A DNA stretch of 34,806 bases from Scytonema tolypothrichoides VB-61278 (GTDB lineage Bacteria > Cyanobacteriota > Cyanobacteriia > Cyanobacteriales > Nostocaceae): assembly GCF_000828085.3 (NCBI RefSeq), contig NZ_JXCA02000011.1:34539-69344 (forward strand), written 5' to 3'. Below, piece after piece: positions 17,501 through 25,300 of the stretch; within the stretch, counting starts at the first letter, position 1; every line of letters begins with the position of its first letter. The translations under genes were made by a program, and so were the position numbers. Under the pieces are notes generated by a model. That model ran no database searches. It was not told the origin of the DNA and was given only the letters and a program-made list of their open reading frames with translations.

Positions 17501-17591
17501 GCTATGGCAAAAAACGGATGTGGAGTTAAATTCTCTTTTGGATAGTGTTACTGTTGCACGGTTAAGAGCCTACCGCGAAACTATACTGTAA
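14574..17591 (+). CDS. Caspase-like protease fused to Ski2-like DEAH helicase
   Basis: A 1005-aa fusion. Residues 1-235 are a caspase/metacaspase-like C14 domain: strand IATFIGIDRYA at the start, catalytic His81 in FSFSGHG, catalytic Cys127 in IIDCCFSGG, and the later strand GRVLIAASAATQVAYE. Residues about 265-700 are a superfamily 2 helicase: a Q-like LNQLQQQA (residues 283-290), motif I APTSSGKT (306-313), motif II DEAH (408-411), motif III LSA near 445, TTTVAAGIN near 615-623 and motif VI MAGRAGRLG (652-660). That set and spacing mark the Ski2/Hel308 group. The C-terminal 300 residues fit a winged-helix, ratchet and helix-hairpin-helix tail. It starts at the ATG at 14574 after GAGAAG. The 211 bases before it hold no supported gene. 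It follows a restriction-modification pair and precedes a res/resolvase. A helicase sensor coupled to a protease effector in phage defence is inferred. Protease substrate unknown. Confidence 0.88.
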   Translation: MSTIATFIGIDRYAALDVRDLSGARRDALGLWCLFSDSVSDIKPRMVCNEEATTVTVREAIRTTLKEATAEDTVIFSFSGHGTPDHRLVLHDTHREALHETTIPMAEIADAFRTSKAGTIICIIDCCFSGGAPARVLDDAPIPRDLGDPYAEIVGSGRVLIAASAATQVAYEHPTARYGLLTKAIIEVLSDAGEPLGIGEVLDRIMDRVRADAGKIGVTQTPYLVNKVEGGMRLPVFRKGKTYRKAFPETGGIMVGSAIGDLTVFGIPLDVLNRWSARYSSGLNQLQQQAINEGRILDGASLFVVAPTSSGKTFIGELATVRAVAEHRKAVFLVPYKALVNEKFDQFQGLYGDHLDYRVIRCTGDYGDQVAAFMQGKYELAILTYEMFLNIALDKPALLHNLGLVVLDEAHFITDPSRGITVELLLTYLLSVRERGIAPQLITLSAVIGGVNDFDAWLDCKVLMSDQRPVPLVEGVIDRTGAFQYVDAEGQPRMEQFIPKCSIVQRRDKPSSQDVIVPLVNKLVNAGEKVIVFRNQRGKAQGCAAYLANDLDLPPATEILSLLPTRDSTTASAKLRECLNGGTAFHTSNLTREEREIVERAYREPDSLVKVLGATTTVAAGINTPADTVIIAEQEFKGDNGRPFTIAEYKNMAGRAGRLGISERGRSIIYAETPLQRQQLFDRYVQGTLEPLRSSFSVQDIETWIIKLLAQVQSVSAGEVIHLLSKSYGGYLENRKNPKWQHEMTATLEKIQQQMLELGLIEEELGQIRLTLLGRACGTSSLSFASAMRLVKLVKEIGVHTLTPKILIALIQALPEMDQGYTPFFVRSPGKEAAWREKVREMYGIETVQALQRFAPDNAGYVKRCKRVCMLYNWISGVSVEEIERLFTTNPYAAPFYYGDVRNIADSTRFHLRSIRQIVALLLVSTLAFEEEIDNLLLQLEIGIPADTLDLLKLPISLSRGDYLALRKADVMTCNQLWQKTDVELNSLLDSVTVARLRAYRETIL

Positions 17592-17761
17592 ACTTCAAGA
17601 TTAAATGGCACCTTTAACAATGAAAAGCATTCATATCTTTCAATAAGAGTGCCAAATAATTCTAAAAAATGGTGCCATTTAATTTTAAAATTTACACCAA
17701 CGTCAAGATGCAAAGCCTTGCGGATAGAAAAAGGTACAGTAAGTCTACCTCCTGAATGCAT
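17570..17761 (-). pseudogene. AbrB/MazE-like antitoxin remnant, antisense to the end of the caspase-helicase
   Basis: A 63-codon minus-strand frame begins MHSGGRLTVPFSIRKALHL followed by DVGVNFKIKW. This matches the SpoVT/AbrB swapped-hairpin signature (KGRLTIP, IRKALGL, GD). The usual first strand before the GR motif is missing, because an in-frame stop lies five codons upstream of the ATG. The last 30 residues do not look like an antitoxin tail and run into the 3' end of the caspase-helicase gene. It is best read as a remnant of an AbrB-type antitoxin whose toxin is lost, with a small chance of being a live DNA-binding peptide. Confidence 0.4.
17601..17682. repeat. 12-bp perfect inverted repeat after the caspase-helicase gene
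   Basis: Arms TTAAATGGCACC (17601-17612) and GGTGCCATTTAA (17671-17682) are perfectly complementary, 58 bases apart. GTGCCA recurs at 17649 and GTGCCATTT at 17819. It starts 10 bases past the stop codon at 17591, so it could shape the transcript end, act as a protein-binding pair, or be the ends of a small inserted segment. No T-run follows. Confidence 0.55.
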
Positions 17762-17869
17762 TTTGGAGGTGGCTTAAACAGCGGAAGAAGAAACAGATAA
17801 TTCCATTACGGCTCACCGTGCCATTTTTTTGATCTCTTGGCAAGATTTTCAAGATATACCTAAGTAAAG

Positions 17870-17989
17870 TGTCAACATAGGGTATACTCTAACTAGACAT
17901 TTACTCTTTCGGCTTTAAACTGTCAGAATAGGGTGCTATTTTGAATTTATTGACAATTGTCTAGTAAAGTCATAGAATCTAATATGACA
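17870..17989 (+). other. Tn3-type res site of resolvase 2 (three subsites)
   Basis: Three TGTC...GACA-type subsites lie directly before the 18007 resolvase. Site I is at 17870-17899 (30 bp, with central TATA in GGGTATACTC), site II at 17921-17955 (35 bp), and site III within 17958-17989, with a tight inner pair GTCATA (17969-17974) and TATGAC (17983-17988). The order short-long-short, with site III next to the resolvase start, copies the res layout of Tn3-family elements. Sites overlap the resolvase promoter, which would give autorepression. Confidence 0.8.
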
Positions 17990-18006
17990 TTTTTGGCGAA
18001 AATCGC

Positions 18007-18558
18007 ATGATCGGACAACGTATCGGGTATATTCGGGTGAGTAGCCTCGACCAAAATCCCGAACGACAACTGGAGGGCATCGCCACTGATCGGCTATTTA
18101 TTGATAAGGCGTCGGGCAAGGATACGAGTCGTCCCAAACTCGAAGAGATGCTGCGTTTTGTGCGTGAAGGGGACGTAGTGCTTGTCCACAGCATGGACAG
18201 GTTGGCACGTAATCTGGATGATTTGCGACGCATCGTCCAAAATCTCACCGGGCGGGGCGTTCGGGTGGAGTTTGTCAAGGAGGGATTGCATTTTACGGGA
18301 GAAGATTCCCCGATGGCGAATCTCCTATTATCAGTGATGGGGGCCTTTGCCGAATTTGAGCGGGCGCTGATTAAGGAAAGGCAGCGCGAGGGTATTGCCC
18401 TTGCCAAAGGGCGCGGTGCATACAAAGGGCGCAAAAAGTCTCTCACACAGACACAGATTGTAGACATCCGGGCAAGGGCAGCAAGGGGGGAAAGTAAAAC
18501 TCAGTTGGCGCGAGAATTCAGCATCAGCCGGGAGACACTTTATCAATATCTGCGTTAG
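18007..18558 (+). CDS. tnpR: Serine resolvase 2 (Tn3-family TnpR-like)
   Basis: A 183-aa resolvase. GYIRVSSLDQNPERQLEG carries R10 and nucleophile S12; SMDRLARNLDDL carries D64, R65 and R68; FAEFERALIKERQREGI is the long E helix; the linker YKGRKKSLT leads to a helix-turn-helix (GESKTQLAREFSISRETLYQYLR). It is full length and very like the TnpR/TniR resolvases of mercury-type Tn3 and Tn5053 elements. A three-subsite res region lies directly upstream. No transposase or terminal repeat was found, so it is either a resolution module adopted by the replicon or the remains of a transposon. It bounds the defence island on the right and differs in sequence from resolvase 1. Confidence 0.95.
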   Translation: MIGQRIGYIRVSSLDQNPERQLEGIATDRLFIDKASGKDTSRPKLEEMLRFVREGDVVLVHSMDRLARNLDDLRRIVQNLTGRGVRVEFVKEGLHFTGEDSPMANLLLSVMGAFAEFERALIKERQREGIALAKGRGAYKGRKKSLTQTQIVDIRARAARGESKTQLAREFSISRETLYQYLR

Positions 18559-18629
18559 ATTTTTTATAACAGCGCCATAAATACAAGTTTTTAGACGATA
18601 TACATACGCTTCTATCCAGGCCTTTCCGT

Positions 18630-18909
18630 ATGACGCCGACAAAGCTCCGCATGGTGATGGAACAACCGGGAAAACAAAGGTTGGGGGGTATGCAGGGAAA
18701 TCGGCACCTCTCGCCAAGTCCTTTATCGATATGTTGACGCAAAGGGCAACCTCCACCCGTTGGTCAAAAACTGCTTGATAGACGCAAGCATTAGTCAAAA
18801 TGCAAAGAATTATCGGGCAAACCCATTGATGCTATGGCTTGAAAAGAGAAGATTCGTCGAGCGAAACGGTGTCATCCGAGCAGGTAAGAGAAAGCGCGTT
18901 CGTTCATAG
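18630..18909 (+). pseudogene. Frameshifted remnant of a serine resolvase C-terminal domain
   Basis: Two overlapping frames on the plus strand together read like the helix-turn-helix end of a resolvase. One gives MTPTKLRMVMEQPGKQRLG and the next, from the G6 run at 18683-18688, gives VCREIGTSRQVLYRYVDAKG. Dropping one G joins them. The second frame stays open for a further 45 or so codons to a TAG at 18907. The first lacks the catalytic domain. It lies just after resolvase 2 but is not part of that gene, which has its own complete domain. Apart from this, 18559-19014 holds nothing I can support. Confidence 0.55.
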
Positions 18910-19014
18910 TGAATAATCTCCATCGCGCCTTAGACAAGCAAAAACCACAAAGGGGCCGCTGCGCGGGAGAGATAGGAGAAGATGCCAGAAAAGGGGTAGG
19001 GGGCAGCAATTCAA

Positions 19015-19398
19015 TTAGACAAATTTGATAGATCCGACAAGAAAATTGCTGTCTTTGTTTTTTGACAGCAGAACATCTAGTGTGTTTTCTGGTGAAATGA
19101 TTTCCTTTTCAAGGGAATAGATAAGATTGACCGTAGCTTTGTTGTCTTTTGTCAATTCATCCTCAACATTTTGACTGCTTCTGTGGCGATTTATAGCGAT
19201 AACCTGCTGGATAGTCTTTCCTTTTGCATAAAAAGTTGAAACTTCGCATACAAGTACAATCTCCTCATTCAACTCAAATACTGAAGTTATTTTTCCTTCC
19301 AGCTTGTTATCACCTATAGATGACACAAAATCCCAGGGTTCTCCTATTGACGCGAAGATCCTACGCCCAACAAATGGATGATCAGTATGGTTGTACAT
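19015..19398 (-). CDS. Probable immunity protein for the RHS toxin
   Basis: A 127-aa soluble protein I do not recognise by family. The ATG at 19398 (MYNHTDHPFVGRR) overlaps the end of the RHS toxin gene by 17 bases, the usual arrangement of a polymorphic-toxin immunity gene directly behind its toxin. It looks like a small mixed alpha/beta protein (IVLVCEVSTFYAKGKTIQQV), with no signal peptide. Its A/T-rich composition matches the toxin tip of the neighbouring gene and differs from the G/C-rich RHS core, which is typical of exchangeable toxin-immunity cassettes. It should bind and neutralise the C-terminal toxin domain in the cytoplasm. The role is inferred from position; no immunity family was identified. 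Confidence 0.6.
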   Translation of the reverse strand: MYNHTDHPFVGRRIFASIGEPWDFVSSIGDNKLEGKITSVFELNEEIVLVCEVSTFYAKGKTIQQVIAINRHRSSQNVEDELTKDNKATVNLIYSLEKEIISPENTLDVLLSKNKDSNFLVGSIKFV

Positions 19399-22300
19399 TA
19401 ATAATTTCAACCTTAACTGGGTCCGTCGTCATATACTCGCGTCCACCCCCTCTACCTCCAAATGCCGGAGCAACCCTCGCACCAGCGATTGTAAAAGACG
19501 GTTCATTTCTAATCTGAAATTCCATCTGTACTTCAGGCTGCTGTGGTAAAGATAACCGATCTTGTACCTTAGTAGCACTACGAAAACGTGAATCCGTAAA
19601 GAAAGTTTCTCCTTCTCGACCACCACGCAAAAAGCCAGTTTCTTTTACTGCTTCTGCTTCCGCTTTGGTCATACTCCTGTAGAAAGTCTTAGCATTAATA
19701 TCAACGACTTCTGAAACGACAGCTTTATTCCGAGCAATTTTTCCTACTCTGTCCCTGATCAAAGTAGCGATCAACGCCCCTTCACCAGTAGGACCACCTG
19801 CTGCAAAATCAATACCTGCTCCTACACCCAAAGCTACAATATCTGGATTACGTGCTATCCAGTCTGCGGTAATATCCCATGCCTCATCGGCCTTGCCGAC
19901 GACGTAGTCCGCAGCCATGCCACTGGGATCGGTGGCGTTCAGGGGGTCGTTATTCACATAGGCATACAGATTCAGCCCTTCAGCAATCGGGTCGGTTTGC
20001 AGGAACCGCCCGATGCGCGGGTTGTAGGCACGGGCTTTGTAGTGGTACAACCCGGTTTCCGCGTCGTAGCGCTGTCCGGTATAACCAAAGCTGGTTCCTG
20101 TAAGCGATGCCGATTCCCCGAACGGCCCATAAGCATAGCGCCCGTTGACGATGCGGCTGGCATCCACCAGCGCGATGACGGAACCTAAGGAATCATGGTG
20201 GGTGTATTGTATACCGCTCAACGTGCCGCCACTGAAGCTGCGCACCGCGACCAGTTCGTCGTTACCGGTACCCCAGACGAATTGCTTCTGAAGGGTCGTG
20301 CCGTTGCCGGCGTACTCCGCAATTTCCCGGCCTCCGGCATAAAGATAGATGGTCTTCACGCCGTTCACTGTCTTGGAATACCGTCGTCCCAGCGGGTCGT
20401 AGGTGAATGCCGCCACCGTCGGCGACGCTTCCGCTCGCACCAGGCGGTTTTCCGTGTCGTAGGTGTACGTCCATACCCCGTTGCCGGTCAGGTTCCCCTG
20501 CTGGTCATAGGTATACGGCGCACCCACGTTCTGGTACTGGTTGACGCTGTTCGCCGTGCCGTAGTTTGCTGTCGTGGTGGAACCCGCCGTGCCGCCGGGA
20601 TGCCAGGAATAGGCATCTACGCTGACCACCAGGCTGTTCCGGCGGTGCGTCTTGTCGTAGCCGTAGTTGAAGGTCAGCGATTCGGTAGGGGATAAGCCGT
20701 GTGACAGAACGTCCAGATCGCCGTCGTCTTCCCAAGCGTAGTTCGCCACCCCGCCATTGCCGTAGTTCATCAGCACACGACGCAACAGCGGATCGTAGCT
20801 GTAGCCTGCCAGATACCCCGCCGTGCCGTTCTCTTTGATGATCACCACACTGTTCGTGGCATCGTGCCCATACAGCACGTCGAAACCGCCGGGATAGAGA
20901 ATCCGGGTGCGATTGGCTTTATCGGCGTAGTTATACGTGACGGTCTTGACACTGCCGTCGTTGCGGCTCTCCGAGAGCAACCGTCCGACGGCATCGTACA
21001 CGAACGTCCAATCGCCCACATAGGCATCCCCTGCGCCCAGCGTGCCCGTGAACGACGCGCGGGTGTGTCTGCCCGTCTTGTCGTAGGCATAGGTGGTGGA
21101 CGCCTGATCCTGCGGTGTCTTCACCGTCATCCGGTTGAGGTGGTCATAGGCATACAGAACGGTGTTCCCCGGCGTGCCCGTCACGCTGCGGATGCGCCGA
21201 CTCCCCATGTTGTCGGCCGCATCGTAGCTGAACCCGTCGTAGCTGCCGTCGGCGTACTGCGTTTGGCTGAGGCGGTCGAAGCCATCGTAGATGAAATTGG
21301 TCTGGTTGCCGCGCGCATCGGTGATCCGTCCGCGCGTGCCGTTGCCGTAATACAGGTAGGTCAGCGCCCGCGTGCTGCCATCGCTCGCGCCGAAGCCGTA
21401 AGTGACCGTGTTGACGCGCCCCACCACATCGTAGGTGGTGCGGACTTTCCGCCCTTCGGCGTCGGTGACGGTTTTCAGGCGGCCCAGTTCGTCGTAATCG
21501 TAAGTAGTGGTATTATTCGACGGGTTAGTGACGGTTCGTTTCTGGAAGGTGTCGGAGTACGTCATCACCGTCTCCAGGTATGTGGTGCCTGTTTTGAGGG
21601 CTTTGCTGCGTACCAGGTTGTCGTCCGCATCGTAGACAAACTGCGTATCCGGCGCTACCTGGCTTCCTGTGCCGTCGGGATCGGGCAGCGTCATCCGCGT
21701 CATTCGGCGCTGGGTGTCGTACACCATCGTGGTGGTATCATTCACGTCGGTGCGCGGCCCGTCGATACTGGTCTGGTTGCCTACCCCGTTATAGGTGAAC
21801 GTGGTCGTCAGGTTGAGCTTGCCGGTTCCTGCATCTTCCACCACCTGCGTCATGACTTCGGTCGTCGGGCTATAAGTGTTCTGCGTTACCGTATTCAGGG
21901 GATCGGTAACGGTCAGCACCTGCCCCCGGCTGTTGTAGGTAAAGCGGGTGACGGACGGGGTTTGCGGCCCGCCGCCGTCCGGGTCGGGGCTGGTGATGCT
22001 GAGCAGGTTGCCGTTCGCTGCGTCGTAGCTGAATGTTGTCACCCGTCCCAGGGCATCGGTGATCGTGGCGGGTTTTTGCCACGTGTTGTTATAGGTGGTG
22101 ACGGTTTCCGTCGGTAATAGCGCTGAAGGAACTGCCGCTGTGCAGTTGTAGATCGGGTTGGCTTCGCCGCTGATGGTCTTTTTCGACAAGCGGCGCGCCA
22201 GGGTAACGTTGTTGAACGCATTATACTCGAACGTACTGGCGTTGCATTCCGGCTTGATAAGACGGATCAACCGGTTCATGCCGTCGTATTCTTTTTTGGT

Positions 22301-25300
22301 TTCCTTGCCCGATTCGTCGATCTCACGAATGGCGCTGCCGTACGGATTGAAGTAGAGGATGTGCCGCCCGCCCAAGGGATTGACTTCCTCGGAACGCGCA
22401 CCAGCAAAATAGTAATTCCAGGGCTGCCCGTTGCCATCGGTTTGCGTCGCTACTCGTCCCAGGGAATCGTAGCTGTTGGTGACGAACGGCACGGTGGGGT
22501 TATTCGGGTCCGGCTGCCGTGACGGAAAGAAGATTTGCGTCATCCGTCCCGGCACGTCATAGGCGAACGTCGTCTTGTTGCCTAATGTGTCGGTAAAGCG
22601 CAGCAGATTGCCGTCTGCATCGTAGCTGTAGGTTACCGTTCGCCCGGCAACGCCGCTATTATCGGATACTTGATTGATATATCCTGTGCCGCTGTCATAG
22701 CCGATCGTCAACGAACGCCCGGTGGTGTTGGCCACCGACGTCAGCTTGCCACCCGTATACGTGAAATTTACCTCTGGCCCAGCCGGATGCACCCAATTGG
22801 CGATATCTCCGGTACTGTTGAAATTCAGCGCAATCTTGTCGGGGGTTTCGTACGTGAACGTGCCGTCCGTGTCGCGCGTCAGTGTCGTGGCGCTGTTCGG
22901 CGGTGGGTTGTACGCAACGGTGCCGTCGGGCAGTTCGCGCTTGACGAACATCTCCGACAGGTTTCCTTTGGTCACGGTGACGGTATTGTTCACCAGCTGC
23001 TCGGCAAGCCAGCGGTTGGAAAGCGCCACGATCACGCTGCGGTCGAGTTGCTGGGTTGGTGTGTAGAGCAGATCGAGGGCAATGAACTTTTCAATGATGC
23101 TGGCGGCTCCATCGATCGCCGAATCCTCACCCATCCCCTGGAAACCATCACTGCCCACATCGGTACGGATAGCGAAGTTGTGTGTCCAGCCTTTGCCCAA
23201 AGCGCCATTGAGGCGGCGCTTGCCGGAGTTGTAATGCTTCTGAAAACTTAAGGTGTAAGGAAAAGCTCCGTTGCCGATGACCAAATCATCGTGACTATAC
23301 GTATAATTGCCGGTGAATAAATCAATCGGCTCTTTTGACCACTCGGTGATCGCTTGAAACACATTCTGTGTATTCGACGCGAGTTGGTTGCGCTGTAATC
23401 GGGTTGATACTGTAGCATCCGATAAGGCAGTTGTAGAATACCCACCCGCCAGTCCGCCGCTGATAAAGGCCAGGATGGAACCGTCCGGTCTTTTGGTGAA
23501 AAAACCTGCTCCCCTCCAGTTCCCCGATGTAAGCTGTCCGTTTTCCGGGAGAAAAACGCGGGCGTTGAGCGTGTTGATTTCATTATCGATAATGCCCAAA
23601 GTACCTGCACTATAGCCTCCCCCGGCTACCGGCTGGGAAATAACCGGACGAACAACGGAAGCGTAATTGGACTGCGTAGCATCGTATATTTTGTAGCCTT
23701 GCAGCGATGCCAGATCGAGAAGACGGACTGTCGAGACGGCATCGGTGGATAAATTCTGCTCGATGACGGTGGATTCAAAGATACTGCTGTGGCTGAGAAA
23801 CTCATACCGAACGCTTTCCCTTCGCGTGGTATCGAGTGTCTGACTGACAACGGATACCATGCTTGATAAATCCACGTAGGGCGCATTCTGCGGAGCAGCG
23901 TTGCGTCCGGCAATGCCGACGATGTGATGGAAATTACTCGTCGTGCTGGCGATGCGGTCGGACAGATCCAGACTATAAACATTTTCCGCCAACCAAGTGT
24001 TGCCCAGCATCGCCAGGTTTTCGCCGAGGACAGGTTCCGTGCTATCTCCCAGACCGCTTTCCTTCGCCGCTGCCACCCGTTCGCGGTTGTATTCCATAAG
24101 CCCGCGCCCGGCAGGACCCCAGCCGTTGATAACCGTGTAGACGCCGCCGCCCCTGAGATTGTTGACGACGGTTTGATCCGCGCCCGTACAGATTGCCCCG
24201 GTGCAACTGTAGCCGTTATGGACAATCGTGACGGTAAGCTGACTGACAGCTCCAGGCATTACCGCTGTGCCAGGGCTTCCTACCGCTGCGCCATCCACCG
24301 ATAACAGGGGCTGATTGGAAGCGTTATAGGTAATGGTCAACCGTTTTCCGTAAAGATAATCCGAGGTGAAGGTCTGATCGATACCCTGGTACTGCACGCG
24401 CAGGGTCGGCTTGTAGGTATTGGGAATATCGGTCCATTCCACTTCCGGGTTGGCAGAATCCACGAAACGGTAGGGCAATACTGTTTGCCGCAGCGGTGCG
24501 CCAACATAAGGTTTGATGGTGCGACCACCCAGAATATCATCAACCGTCGCATCGGGATTATTGGTTTTGATATAGTTCACCAAGGTGTTGGTATAATTCC
24601 GGAGATTGCTGCGGATGCCTGCACGGTTCAGATTCTGCACATAGTCTGCCGTTACCGTCGCCCCGGTCAATGCACTGTTCGCATTGCCGCTCAGGAAAGA
24701 CGCCTGATCATAGCCCATCGCCGTAGCAACGTTGATGCCGCTCTTAACGATGTGGCTCTTGAAACTGGGGTCGAAAACGTAGTCCGTGCCCCCAATGTTG
24801 ACCTTGACCCACACATGGGTAATCTGAATGCGATTGAGGCTGCCGTCCGGATTGGAAAACGATTTATGGGGAATGCCGCCTTGCGAAAATACGGTTGCCG
24901 CCGCGATGCGACTGCTGGTGCTGATACCGAGCCAATCCTGGACTTGCGCTGCATTTAATTCGATTTGCCCCCGGACAAAATGTGCGGTGAAGCCTGCCTG
25001 CCGCAGCAGCGCCACCATCAACGCCGCCTGGTCGAAATCCGTCCCGGCATGATCGAGCAGTGTTCCCAGTGCTCCTTTTTGCACGCCAAAGATAGGATAG
25101 TAGGCGATGTTGTTATGGACGTATTCGTAAATCAGATCCGGATCGTTCTTCAGGGCACGCGCCAGTTCGGCGATGGACGCGGGCGAAGAGGGCGAAGCAG
25201 CGCTGCTTCGCATCAGGCGGCTGAGGAAACCGCCCCTTACTGTCGTTCCGCCATTGAGATTTTCCGGCAGTTTGCGGCTTTCGATGACGGGAATCGCTTC

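Noticed and set aside
20195-22117. Long plus-strand frames opposite the RHS gene
   Set aside because: They are antisense shadows of a repetitive, G/C-rich coding region. The minus-strand frame carries the YD repeats.
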